Below are positions 14,531 to 27,446 of a DNA stretch of 64,000 nucleotides, piece by piece. The translations under genes were made by a program, and so were the position numbers. Origin of the DNA: Apostichopus japonicus (taxonomy: Eukaryota > Echinodermata > Holothuroidea > Aspidochirotida > Stichopodidae); assembly GCF_037975245.1 (NCBI RefSeq), contig NC_092569.1, forward strand, positions 14,712,501 through 14,776,500. The letters run 5' to 3'. Numbering within the stretch: position 1 is the stretch's first letter; every line of letters starts with the position of its first letter. The notes under the pieces were generated by a model. That model made no database searches. It was not told where the DNA came from and worked only from the letters and a program-made list of their open reading frames with translations.

Positions 14531-15722
14531 AATTCATTCATTCATTCATTTATTTGTTTTTTCACATAAATATTACAATGTGAATGGAAGTCTTCTGAAA
14601 AGCCTATGCTGGCTTAACAAAACAGAAGACTCCCATGAAGAAAAGATAGAAAATAGTGAAAGTAATGTTAATAACAATACGTAAACGCTTCAATATGTGA
14701 ATATGCTGCTATGCGACTATGCAGCTAAATCATAATTAATAAGACATGATAATTTCTTTAGTAAGACATTTACTAAATGTGGAGCTTGTTTTCTTAGTTT
14801 TTAAAGTTATTGACAGTGAATTCCAAATTTTGGTTGCACGGTTTTTGAGGCTTAACATACCAGTGCGTGTTTTATATGATTTATAATGTGCGTTGCTAGC
14901 CGTTCTGGTATTATGATTATGGAAATCTGTGTTGCTGTTTATAAAATTTCGAAAACTGATTGGCAATGATCCATTCCAAGCCTTGTATGTAAATGTTGCA
15001 ATATTAACTTTTATAATGTCATCTAATTTCAATAAATTGAGTTTCTTAAAGAGGGGGCTTGTATGTTCACGCGGTGCTGCGTGAGATATATGACGTATTG
15101 CACTCTTTTGAAGTATTTTAAGGTGACTTAAATGAGAAACACTTGTACCAGACCAGATAATCAAGCAGTAATACAGATGTGGTGCTATTAAAGTTTGATA
15201 AAGCATTCTGAGTATATTCTGGGGGAGGAAATGTTTTAGCTTTGCTAAAATTCCTGCACCTCTTGCAACGCTGGTGCAAACGTTTGTAATATGGTCACTC
15301 CAAGTAAGTTTACTATCAATATTAACCCCTAGAAATTTAGAAGTTGATACTTGTTTAATTACTTTACCGTCCATTATTATGTCATTATTCCAGTTAAGCG
15401 TTCTTCTTCCATTGAATACTATATAGTTAGTTTTGTCTGCATTAAGTGATAACTTATTAGCAGCAAACCAGTTAGTAAATTTAGTTAATTCAGTAGAGAC
15501 AGTATCATGAATTCTATGTACGTTTTCGAACTCGAAGAAAATATTGGTATCATCAGCAAACAAAATAGTCTTGGCAATTTTTGACACCTGGCAAATGTCA
15601 TTGACATAAATTATGAACAACAGTGGTCCTAATATTGAGCCCTGTGGAACACCACAACGGGTTACAGCGTGTTCGGATTTAGAGTTTTTATATGAAGTAT
15701 ACTGATGTCTATTGGATGTCAA
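14531..15722 (-). mobile_element. 5'-truncated LINE, reverse transcriptase C-terminal half
   Basis: One open frame of 328 codons (14736-15722) holds RT core motifs: CGVPQGSILGPLLF, then FADDTN with the catalytic YADD-like FADD, then KTNYIVF and the thumb region with LIAPHLYYC. The N-terminal endonuclease and RT fingers are missing at the 15722 end, a usual 5' truncation. The non-coding 3' tail ends in TGAA repeats at 14531-14550, as in CR1/L2/Jockey-group LINEs. I cannot fix the clade by eye. The frame is uninterrupted, so the copy may be fairly young. Confidence 0.88.
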
Positions 15723-16164
15723 ATGGATGCTTTTTTAAATTAATTCTTATCTATTTGTTTTTTCCAACTTTAAAGTTCTTCTTCTCTTTTAGTATTGTCA
15801 TAAAGATTCATTCTAGTTGTATGATCATGTTAATTTTCTTTATTTTGGTCTGTTTATTTCTTCTTTTCTTGTAATGAATGTTTCATCTCTATATCCTTTT
15901 AGTCTATCTGTAATGCGCTACATTCTTATTATTGTTCCTTTTCATCTTTCTTTCTTGTCAGTTTGTCGCTTGTTTCATCGTTGTATTTGTTGCCCAAATG
16001 GCCGCCCATATATACAAAGGTTATATGAATTACCATTAAAATCTAGCCTGTAGTGCTTCAAAACGTAATCATTGATACGATGTTATCACGGTAATATGTT
16101 GCCAGAATATTTGAAATTTTTAAAAATTTCATCCACAATTGATTAACCAGCAAAAGCATTCATT

Positions 16165-16490
16165 AGTGATATGTACGGTTCATTTGCTGATACCATTAAA
16201 TCAATTACTAATATCATCAATTGATTTGTTGATATCAACAAAAAAATTGTGATATGTTGGCATTGTTGATATCAGCAAATAATTGTTGATATTAACAATT
16301 AATTGCTGATATCGGCAAATAATTGGTGATATCATTACATGATTCGCTGATATCACCAATTCATTTGCTGATATCAGCAAATATTTGCTGAAATCCCCAA
16401 ATAATTGGTGATATCAGCAAATATTTATTGATATTAGCAATTAATTGATAGCCATATGTTATCACCAATTAATTGCTGATATCAGTGGTA
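16165..16490. repeat. Array of GATATC-centred palindromes
   Basis: Degenerate units of about 20 bp, typified by TTTGCTGATATCAGCAAA, alternate with AATTAATTG/AATAATTG. GATATC occurs eight times within 330 bp, and many units are near-perfect palindromes. There are no spacers of constant size, so this is not a CRISPR array. Confidence 0.85.
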
Positions 16491-17047
16491 ACCAAACAAG
16501 ATGAAGTTAGACCGTCGAGATTGAATGCATAACTTGTCTGTCAAATCTTCAGAATACTCATGTTAAAGAGAACGTTAATCATTCAATAAGTTATATTCGA
16601 CGTGAAAGTTAGATCAGGCCAAAAAAGCGAAAGATTTTAGCGGTTATATACCAGTTTGTTTCATATTTCATAACATCAAAACGTTTCAGATCAGCCCATT
16701 GGTAGCGGAAATTCTCTTGTCTTTCGTCTTGACGATGGGAGCTGTTAAAAAGATGGAGTTCCCAATAGTTGGGTATAAGTAACGACGTAATGAACGCAAG
16801 ACGCCGTACGTTGCGGCCAATTGGAGCCATTTTTCATTCTTCAAGAATGTTTTCAAAGCAGAGTGAAACGGTTGTGTGTGTGCTTTTAAGTCTACATTAA
16901 ATAACTCCACGGATGTATTCCAACAAACACACAACGAATTGCTTATTAAAGGAACATTGGACTTGATAGCTTATCAAGGGCAATGTCTTTGTAATGATAG
17001 AACTAACGATGGTATACAATTATAAACATGTACATAGTTTAACAAGT
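16491..17047. other. Intergenic stretch, nothing recognised
   Basis: Short open frames on the minus strand (16609-16934) show no domain or splice context. I see no gene or repeat. Confidence 0.4.
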
Positions 17048-17055
17048 ATGGTAGC

Positions 17056-17989
17056 CAGTGGCGTCGCCAAGGGGGGCAGGGGGGCACGTGCCCCCCTGGA
17101 AAACCTAGTGCCCCCGAGTGCCCCCCATCTGAGATTTGGGTTGGTAAAACATATATATATATATATTTTGTTATATTCAACTCCCATCATCTCAGTTGGT
17201 TTTTCTTAAGGACAAAGAAGCTCAGTAATTCATATTTTCTTCAAATGAGCTGCGAAAAAATGAAAAGTTTATCCTTGACCGTCGGGTATCGAAGTCGTAA
17301 CCCGCGCCATCACAACAGGTGTCGATATTGACATTGAATGCGTCAGTGCTCACGCCATACCAGCGAAATGTGAGAATGTGAGGGTCCGCAGGCACCATAC
17401 TTGCCTATATTTGTGGACCCATATATTAACCATGTTGTGTAGGGGGTGCAGAGGTCATTTGAGGTCAGATGCTTGTAGGAACAAATGGCGAATGTTCACA
17501 CCTGCATACTGAGCCATACTCGATGTGTGATCAAACTTTGGATTGCATGGTGAGATCCCTGATAGGAGCCAATAACGATGCTGGAACCTTTTACATTTTA
17601 ATAGATAATGGGAAGAAACGTGAAGGATAAGAAAGGAGTCGGGGGTCATGCACACATTAATTCAACAAATGTAGGTTCTATTGATGGGGTTAGGCATAAT
17701 ATCGACAGCATGTGGTTCATATCCTCTGCAAAATTCTGCGCGTTGTTAAAATCATTACCTCAAAAATAGCAATTTCTGGATATATCTTCAGATAGAATTT
17801 AGCATCAAATGTGGCACCATTTTGCATCTAGCCCATCCTCCATATGCGAAAATTTTCCAAAGGGGAGGGGGGCACCCCCTCCCCTTAGACCCCTCCCCAG
17901 GACGGCGATCCGTATCCACCTAAATGCCCCCCATCAGATGCTGGTGCCCCCCTGTGCCCCCCAGAGTGAAAAGTCTGGTGACGCCACTG
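17056..17989. mobile_element. Non-autonomous hAT element with 8-bp target duplication
   Basis: The termini are CAGTGGCGTCGCCA at the left and the inverted CAGTGGCGTCACCA at the right. The 8 bp flanking each end are identical: ATGGTAGC at 17048-17055 and 17990-17997. An 8-bp duplication and CAG-type termini are the hallmarks of hAT elements. Subterminal blocks are G-rich/C-rich (GGGGGCAC). No transposase frame is seen in the 934 bp. Confidence 0.9.
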
Positions 17990-18357
17990 ATGGTAGCAGA
18001 TTATCTCGTTTGGGTAGCGTGTGTGTGTGAGAGGGATGGAGGCCTCGTAGCGATACTAGCAAGCAAAATGATAGGGTGATATTTAACATTAGGTGTAATT
18101 GGCTGGTATTCATTTGAGAATTCCCGTCAATTAAGGATGGACGTCAAACGCGAACTTGTTTAACCGAGGATTAAAATGCATTTATAATTTTCGTCCAATA
18201 GTTATTTCTTCCACAACAATGTCATGTGGGGAGAGGGGGGGATTTAAGTGTGGGAGGCGGGGTTTCCGCCCCTGCCCACCGCTGGTTACTCCACGTACTT
18301 TAGGGTTATGAGCACAAGGAACATAGTAATACACATATATGATACTGTTCCACTATA

Positions 18358-18363
18358 TTTATT
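18358..18363 (-). promoter_or_regulatory. Candidate poly(A) signal for FReD gene A
   Basis: AATAAA on the minus strand, about 335 bp past the stop of gene A at 18699. It is the nearest exact hexamer I noticed downstream. Confidence 0.35.
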
Positions 18364-18698
18364 CACATTCACTGCAATTGAAACATAATCAGCTTAGGGT
18401 TATAATTACAAATAAATGAATATTCAAAGATGTGTTTGAAGATTAATGTATATATTGTTATTACAATTTGCGACTCACATTTGAACATTTAATTTCCTCA
18501 TTAAAGTTTTCTTGAGAGGTTTCAACCCTTGAAGATGATTCCATAATTGAATGGGGGTTTTCTGTCAGATACTTCCATGTGCTTGTTTCGTCCAGTTGAT
18601 TTGTCTTTCTCATAACGAAAAATATCTGTTCGTTTTACAACTCACGTTTTCTACAATGGATTCGAGTGAAATCACCTGACAGACTTTCCGTCATCAAC

Positions 18699-19003
18699 TC
18701 AAGAGGATGGTCGAATTTTCATCTCAACAAATTGGACGTTGCAGTAATTATATTTAGAGAAGATCATTTCCCCGTTGCCTCCATTGTAGACACCGTTGAG
18801 GTTGAGATCCGTACAAGCTGACTTGCAGCTGCTGCTGTATTGGAAGTAAGAGCAATAGCTATCACTATCACAAGTAGAGCACCAAGTATTCGAGTGCCAC
18901 CAGCCGCTTCTGTGCTTCTCTGCACAGTTGAAGGTATCGCATGCGTCATTGTCTCGGTCATGCGTGCTGAATTGTTTTCCTTTGTTTTTAGAGAGATAAT
19001 AAC
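18699..19003 (-). CDS. Gene A last exon: FReD C-terminal half with Cys-rich insert
   Basis: The acceptor CCTTCACAG is followed by a phase-1 exon reading YYLSKNKGKQFSTHDRDND and on to a TGA at 18699-18701. The DRDND motif is the FReD calcium-site region. Where ordinary FReDs have WWY-x(3)-C-x(3-4)-NLNG, this exon has about 25 residues with five cysteines between GWWH and NLNG. The antisense and +1 frames are open by chance and are shadows. Confidence 0.85.
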
Positions 19004-22000
19004 CTGTGAAGGAAAACAGCCAGAACCATCAATGGTTAATACTTGGTCATTAAACAATAGCGTATAAGTATCCTGTTATATTGGACACTTTTGTCGGGAC
19101 ATAAAATAAGTTTTACAGTAAACTGGAATTAGGATAAGGGGGGGGGGGGTTGATTTACATTGAGAGAGATTCAACATTCATTGTTAATGTGATAATTCCG
19201 TAATGATTATGTATTTTATGTGCTGATTTATATTTTATTGTAATTAGGTTTCCTCACTAATGGAGGTGATCTGGATTAAAATTAACTGATGTATATAATA
19301 TAAAAATTAAGCTTTTCTAAAAGACATTATTGTATAATGATATTAAATATTATGATTAAATTAGTAAATATTGTACTTGGTTTTAAAGGAGAACTAAAAA
19401 CTGGGCGTTCCATTAACTAGTTTTTAGTTATTATTTTCACATTGCAATTTGATCTATGTCTCGGGTCGTCTTTGTCTTCAAACACGGTGTGTGACTCTTC
19501 TTGGTATAATTGTTTCGCAGATCTTGTAAGAAACATTATTCTGTTAGTAGTATGTGTTTACTGGAACCCTCAATATGTATTCTCTGTTAATGGTTCTGTG
19601 AAGATATATGGTCGCATTTCTCTTCCATAATATTTCCTGTTCTTAGACTGGTGCTTGCTCATTCAGCATATATTCTCATTCATCGGCTAGTCAGACTACT
19701 TCAATGTTTTGTAAATGATACCAACGGTATCCAGCTGATACGCCTGATACGGTAAATATCTAACACTGTACTGTTTCTTTAAAGTAACGGGTCCAGATGG
19801 GACGAGAATTTTTGCAACTGTTCAGATCACTGGCTCAAATCCCGTTCGGGACAAAACATTCTTTGCTCTTCCAATATTACAACACCAAAACTGGCGAATG
19901 TAAGGATGGTTCTTCACATCAATTGCAACTAATTTAGATGGATGAATATTCGCGGTATTATTTCTTTACTTTTTTTCTGTTTCAATCTGTATTTTTTTTC
20001 TAATAATGCGTGACATTTATCAAACACATACCCAGAAATGGATTATAAACTTGATAATTATCTCGTCTATGCAACCGTAGAAACTGTGTGCGTGAATTGT
20101 GAAGGAGGGGGGGGGGGGACGGCATTACACCAAACCCTCTTTGTAAGGGTTCCTGATCCAGTGTACTTAAAGCAGATTTTGTAGGTAATATTAACATCAA
20201 GATGTGTTGAAACCATGACGAACATTTACTCATGAACTATATTGTGAACATATTAGTAACTAAACCTTGACCTATTATCCAAGGCAAGGCGCAAATATAA
20301 AATATGTAACAAACCTGCCAGTCCACTTCCACTGTGAGCGCCCAGTTTATTCATTATATAGTTGTTGCTTTCAGAATCGATTAGAAATTCTGTATATTCA
20401 GCATATTCAGCCGATCCATTAGAAGTAGTGATGTCAAATCGAAGCTTGTAGTTTCTCTGGTTCGTCAAGTAATGAAGCTTTTCATTTCCTAGCCATAAGT
20501 TCCTGCTGTCACCAAAACCTTCTTTGTACGCAGCCCAGTTTTGATAAAAACTAGTAGATCCATCAGTACGACGTTGAAACACCTGAAAAGATAGCGAGTA
20601 AATATAATATAATAAAAGATAGAAAGATAATGATGAGATTCGTGAAGCATGCTACCAGACAAACTTAATTTAAGAAACACCACACGAGTATATATTAATA
20701 GAATACTATTTCAGAGACAAATGTAGGACTTTTCTTTGTTTTTGTTTTTTTTAGGGGGTGGGCAGTTTTTAGGATTGTCGCACTTTGCTTCCACTTAAGT
20801 AATTTTGATACATTCAATACCTGGTAAGGAATTTAAAGTGCAACCAAACCGAAAACAGAAGCTGGGACTTGCATTACCGTCAACAATAGACTTAATCAAT
20901 AAAACTCACAGACACATACTTGAAATATTCATATTGTTTCAATCAAGACTTACGGTCCATCCTCCACCGTTCTCCATTTTGCAAGATACGTTGAATGGTA
21001 AACCAGGCCATCCAGTAGGCATGATTGTATAAACGCCATCTTGTCTATGTCCAGCGTCATAAACATCCTGGCAGTCTCTATACGGCAAGGATACGCAAGT
21101 TTCACCGTCACCTTCGTATCCCTCATTACAATAACACTGTCGAACTTTATTCTGGACATCACACACAGCATTAGTACTACAGCTGTAGTCATCTTCACAG
21201 ATCAGTCGGTTATTGCTACAGGAACACTTCTGGGTGCAGTTATCGTTAACGTATATTTTTCCATTCTAAAACAGATCAAATGTAAAACTTTAAGCTGGAA
21301 GAAAGAAAATTTTGTCAGAGAAATTTAATTATGTGATCAAATATCAATTAGAAATGTTATCTGAAATTTAAATAGATGCCACAAAAAACTCACCGATATA
21401 ACCAAGTTGGCCTCTGTAACGAAACAGCTGCATTTACTAGCACTGATACAGTCACTTCCATTCAGCATTAATCCAGCTTTGCAGATACAGCCCATGCTAC
21501 CTAAACAGGTACTGTTACAAGCAGACTCTCCTTTGGGATCTTCACATGTTGCTTCACAAGTGCAGTTTCCATAGATCATGTTCGGAGGACACGTATATAT
21601 CGAAGAACCTGCATGGAGATAAGAGCAGTTTAGTTTTGAAATATCATGACTATGATGTTTTGTTTCATTTTTCCATGTAGTAACATCCTAATTTGAACTT
21701 AACGACGGAAAGCTGATTGCGACTTTAAAGAAAGCATGTAAATTAAATCAAAATGCACATTAATGCAACATTAATGTGATTTATTCTATTATCACATGAT
21801 ATGGGTAGTGCGCTTGATATGCTACGGGACCTACCTAGAGTCATACCCTGTGGTTCAGTAGTGACTGCAGTAGTTGGTTCCTTTGATTCTTGCAATGTCT
21901 TACCTAGAAAACAGTATAGGAAGGATGTTTATGGACAATTTTGTATTAATAGTAATACTGTAAAGTGGGTTGTATTAAATGGAATTATAGTTGTCTTGAA

Positions 22001-24396
22001 TGAAGTCCTCTTTCTGTGTTTTTTTTTTTGCACTACAGTTTGGACTATAGACATATCTTGTTTCGTAAGAAAGTGGTATAAGATGGTGGAAAATAAGAAT
22101 ATCATTAACAACACAAATAAATTAACAGCTAACTTGATAACGTATTCCCCTCTAACCAGATAATAATATGTCCGAGTATCATAATTTACTAATCTAGTGG
22201 TCTTCGTTTCGTTATGATGTTATCTTAACAGACCAAAATGAAGATAAGCGGATGTTTAAAAAGGCTGTCCTTATAGACAGAATGGTTGCTAATTATGCTT
22301 AAATTGTACAATCCTACTAGCAAGTTCAATGGGGGCGATATCTCATAGACCTATAATTTATATTTGCAACTCACCCCCTCACCCCCCCCCCCTCAAGAAA
22401 AAAAATTGAAATACAGTTTTGAAATTGAGATGAGAAGGATGAAATGTATTTGGTGATAGAAATTTGTTATATAAAGTTTAGTGAAATCATGCACGCAACT
22501 CATAAAGAGATAATACTGTCAATTTATATAACGAACCAACACATACCGATATTAAATGATGTGTCTCAAACAATGATATTTTGTATTAGTATTTTTGGTT
22601 TAAATGAAAATTAAACGAGCTAAGAAGACGTCAAGTTGGAAAACCACCTAAATCACAGGCACAGGAAATACATCAATTTTGTGGCATGTTAAACTTCTTA
22701 TAATTTATAAATAATAATTTGACAACATTCTGTGTTCTGTTTACTTTTTACTTACCTTTACAAGGTGAAGGTAAACAGTGGCTTCCTTTACATGGAAATT
22801 TCGCAGCAAAATCACACAATTCTATGAAAAAGAAAAAAAGAGGAAAAAAGATCAGAAACAGCTACATGTACAAGCGTTAAAAAATACTCAGCATCAAAAC
22901 TAAGTTATGATAAAAACAAGACAAGATAAGACAAGACAAAACGAAACAAATGAAATGAAATGCAAAAAAAAAGCAGAACAGAACAGAACAAATGCTTAAG
23001 ATTTATTAAATTGGTTAAGTCTGAAGTAATTGTTATAAATATGGAATTCTTCATAAAAGAAGTAAATAAGTAAAATTTAAATAAAATGGATGGTATAGAT
23101 AACCAGTATTGAAATCGTCAAAACATAATTTAAGTTACTTGTAGCAGTTCTCTTACTGCAAATCCCAGTCCATATTGTTTTCTGTACATGTTGAACTGAC
23201 TGTACTGAAAGTGAGGGAAATTGTCCCGGTATGATGGCCAGTTATGTGGTATAACTTTAGACAACTAATCTATTTGGCAGTTCTGTGACATTGTAAAAAA
23301 ATACCTAGAACTAGACTAAAGTTCTTACGAAACGTATTACGTAATCAGTCAGTCCATTACAAATGATGCACTGTGTAACGACTGCGCAAATTAAAGACAT
23401 GGGTATGACGTTGGGGATATTTGAAGTCGGCAAACATTGAAGAAAAACCAAGGTTGATTTTTGTGACGATATTTGTTGATATTATCTTTGGATGACTGGT
23501 GTATATATTCTCCCGTACATTACGACACCCATATTGACCGCTAACAGCAGATGAATCGATGTGTTGGATAGTCTGCCTAACTTATTATGCGATACAGTTA
23601 GCCTAGCCTTAGACTTAGCATTGAGTCTACGATTAATAAATCAACTTTAAACTTTAAAATACCAATATCGTACGCGAACTACTGTATACTCTGTAATATA
23701 AATACTCTGTAATATCTTATAGATGAAAGGGTGATAAAACACTCAGAACTCAGCCATTAGGATTGTCATATATCAATAGCCCTAGGAACTATAAACAGCA
23801 TATACCTAGATACCAACTGGTGTAACTATAAAACTCCAATTAGACATGCATAAGTTAATAAAATATAGGTAAGCCTGCCGATGGTCTATATTTTAAAATC
23901 AATTTTTTGTAATCTAGACGGAGATATATGTAGGGAGGGGTAGTTATGTTAATATTCAAGCAGCTCGAGTACTCATAAAAGTGAATTAATCTTCAAGAAC
24001 CCTTGCTCGAAATTTTCTGAAAGTTGCCTTGCTCACGTTGCTCCTAATTCACAAGGTTGCCAAAATAAGCCTTTAGAAAAACTTCAAACCTGCTGCAGTA
24101 TGTCTAAGAATAATGTGATATAGAAAAGTGGAATTCTACATAGCTATTCGATAATAATTTTTTTTTTTTAAAAGAACACGATGTACTTTATGTATGCCCA
24201 AACCCCTCAACCAAGACAGCCTGACAACCCCACGGGAGACTTTTAAAAGACTCAACATATTGTTATTGATAATTAGAAAGAAAATGGAACCCATTACTCT
24301 TATTATAATGTAAAATATATACTTACTTCCGGCATCCGTCATATCGATGAGGATTAGTGCCAAATGGAAAAGCTGAAAAAATTTCTTTCTCTCCAT
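18699..24396 (-). CDS. FReD gene A: secreted TIL / EGF-like / fibrinogen-related protein
   Basis: Seven exons in order 24327-24396, 22756-22821, 21835-21903, 21394-21608, 20954-21265, 20315-20582 and 18699-19003. All phases join, giving 435 codons with the stop. Exon 1 encodes a signal peptide (MERKKFFQLFHLALILIDM...). Exon 2 is a short Cys-rich stretch and exon 3 a Thr-rich linker. Exon 4 is a trypsin-inhibitor-like (TIL) domain starting CPPNMIYGNC. Exon 5 has a VWC-like C.C segment, an EGF-like module (CYCNEGYEGDGETC) and the FReD start (DCQDVYDAG ... MENGGGWT). Exon 6 (VFQRR ... WLGNEKLHYLT) and exon 7 (FSTHDRDNDAC ... VEMKIRPSS) complete the FReD. Such proteins are usually secreted and often bind acetylated sugars or pattern ligands, but that function is inferred here. 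Oddity: the FReD C-terminal half has a Cys-rich insert between GWWH and NLNG. No frame break is seen. Confidence 0.85.
24327..24396 (-). CDS. Gene A first coding exon: signal peptide
   Basis: ATG at 24394-24396 begins MERKKFFQLFHLALILIDM, a charged start followed by a hydrophobic core. After 23 codons and one base comes the donor GTAAGT. The phase-1 exit matches the next exon at 22756-22821 (the split codon reads AAA, Lys). No in-frame upstream ATG fits better. Confidence 0.8.
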
Positions 24397-24477
24397 TGTG
24401 TTCTCAGTTGACCGCTCTACTTGTCATTGGTGTTCTCCGTGAAGTATTAAATGACTGAGTTGGATGATGTGATGTCT

Positions 24478-24486
24478 TTAATATAG
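24478..24486 (-). promoter_or_regulatory. TATA-like box upstream of gene A
   Basis: TATATTAAA on the minus strand, about 85 bp before the gene A start codon, a reasonable place for a core promoter. This is an isolated motif in AT-rich DNA, so support is weak. Confidence 0.25.
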
Positions 24487-25436
24487 ACTAAATAACATAG
24501 TCTCAACAAATATGTAATTGTATTAACTTAAAGCTGATTGGACGAATCGAATAAGTATCAATATCAGAGCACGAATTGTACAACGATACTGTGATTACGT
24601 CATTGAGGGAAGATCAGCTTTTGTCACTTAGGTTTACACTAGCTATCTTCATTAGAAGTAGACAATAAATCAATCTTCCAGTAATATATAACGTATACTT
24701 ATACAGGAGATAAAGCTTGCCGCATAGCGACTCCCGGTCTATTCAGTAGATACATTTTCAACCGTTTCTTATTTGATTTACGTGATAACCTTTTATTTAT
24801 TCCCAGCTAAGGCAGACGCGCTATTGTTACTAGACTTATGAATTCGAAAAGTAATTAAAAAATAGGTTGAATGTAAAAAAATATCACTGAAAACGCATAT
24901 GCTCGTTATTTTGAAGCAATGAATGGAGTTGCAATGTTAGCATTGTAATAACTCTGAATAGAGAGACTGGTTAATTGCTTACCTTACAACAGATATATTA
25001 ATGATAAAATAGATTGAAGAAAATCATTAAAAAGAGAACTGACTTAGAGGTTTAATGACAAATTTTTAATGAGCATCCTGTTTTTTCTTTGCACAGTCAC
25101 CTTTGTTCTTAAACAAATATCAGTATACCAATATAATGTAGATAAAAAATGATCCAAAAGTGGTTATAAGCTTTGAAAATACTTATATGTAAAATGATTA
25201 AATGACATGTATTAATCAAGTAGTGCAATGATTATTTCACCTAATACTGCAGTAACTGTTGATATATATCTCTATCGTTAGTTTTTCTATAGTTTCATTC
25301 TTCAGAAATTTCCAGTTACTGCCTCTTTAATTTTAGATATTGAAAATGTGTTCTTTTTTCGAAGCAAGATGTCTTTTTTGGTAATATACATATACAAAAT
25401 GAAGAATAAATGTTACAAAACATATGCATGTTTCTG

Positions 25437-25696
<260 letters not shown>

Positions 25697-25699
25697 TAA

Positions 25700-27446
25700 T
25701 AACCTACTTTCAAAAACAATGTGCTGTACCTAGTTACTAGTCTCATCGAACATATAATATATATTATATATATATATATATAATATATATATAATATTTA
25801 TATATAGGTATATTGGCGAGTGAAATTGGGCAAATAGATGTTTAGCCACGGTCGCCAAATAGCGAGTACTTTTAACAATATTTGTCGAGGCCTGAAAGCA
25901 TTCAAAATATAATTTCTCATGGTAGAAATGATGTACATTTTTAAAAATAAATGGTATATTGGATTTGCCATATTAGTTATAAGAATTTTATTGCTTGTGA
26001 GGTCAAATCTTCTAAAGGTCACCAGAGGTCAAACCCTGAAAACCTTTTACATGATATCTAACGATGGAAATTGTGGATGATAATACTTATACTTGGTGTG
26101 TGGATTCATAACATTGAGTACAAAACCCATATTGTTTTTTTTTTGTGGAGGTGTGTATAGCCACGTACAGTAGACTAACCTGTATTTATCATGCCATGTA
26201 TATTGGTAGTGCTACAGCTAGTTCTGGTAATACTAACAAGCAGACGTCTAGTGCATTGAAATCATCGAAACCTCAATGCATTTTGAAATCTGGTTTACAT
26301 TCATATTCCATTTGTAATGGTAATATATACAGCATGATACTTTTAAGCTCAATATACACTCTCGGGTTAATAATTTGCGTGTACAGATGATTTATGGTTA
26401 ATTCTATATATCCATTTTTTACTATCATATTCCATTTTTAATGGTAAAGTACTTAGCCTATTTCTTTTAGGCTCAATATAGGTTTTCGTAACAAGAGAAA
26501 CATCGGTTAGCGCTTGTTTTCAAAGAATATGGTCCATTTTTTTACTATCAAGATGCTATAGAGAAAGAAATGTCTTATGTTTACATTTCCCTGCAATATT
26601 GTCATATATTAATAAAAACATCGATCAAAACATGCCCATAAAAAAGTTTACCTTCTGTGTTCCTGTCATACATGGAAATTAATGCAAATAATGGTTGGCA
26701 CAAAATCTTTTGCAGTTGATTAACTACACCGGCAGTGTCGACTATTCCTCGATCAGGCGACGTGATAAAAGATGTAATGACCCTTTTTGAATTGAAATTA
26801 AACATTTACATATCAATGCAAGCTGCATATAGAGTATAATGAACACGAAGAAGTGGCATATGTTTTCTCTTCGTTACAGATAAGGCATAATTGAACCCAC
26901 ACCCCTTCTCCAAATTAACACAGAAGCGGAAAAAATACATTCTGACACATATATAAATCAGAGCATTCAACGACTTCCTGTTATTAAGAGCTAACATGTA
27001 TGTAGGAAAACCATGGAGGTGATATTTGACAATTATTATACATGTTTACACCTACCGACTGGTGTCTAGGTACTCATATTTACAGCTTGTGTCGAAAGAA
27101 ATTCTGTAAATATTGTAGGAGGGATCAACGTAGTTTCAGTAGATCCGCCCGTTCCTACGCCAAATGAGAAATCTAGTTGTTATTGTTATATACACATTCT
27201 CTATACCAAGTTGTGGTTGTGTGCAATCCAAAAAACAATACTAATTACCCAACATTCGAATGTAAATTACATATTAACAAAATAAAAGATATTGCTTTAA
27301 ATTTCAAAAATTATGTTAGGTTTTTATTAAACATGATGTCGAAACGAGACAATTCTTAAAGCAATGCCACTCTTGGGCATATAAGTTTGTATGCATGCAT
27401 GGTTACAACAGATAACCTCCTAATATGCAAAAGTACGTATACCCAC
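25700..27446. other. Intergenic stretch between gene A and upstream exons
   Basis: A short (TA)n tract lies at about 25756-25805. A loosely repeated block of about 130 bp occurs at 26305-26490 (CATATTCCATTTnTAATGGTA and AGGCTCAATATA). Two short minus frames (26602-26997) have no domain. I see no supported exon. Confidence 0.4.

Noticed and set aside
18764-19067. Minus frame with an Ala/Val/Ile-rich stretch and a plus frame over the same bases
   Set aside because: Both overlap the FReD last exon in other frames; the FReD frame has clear family motifs.
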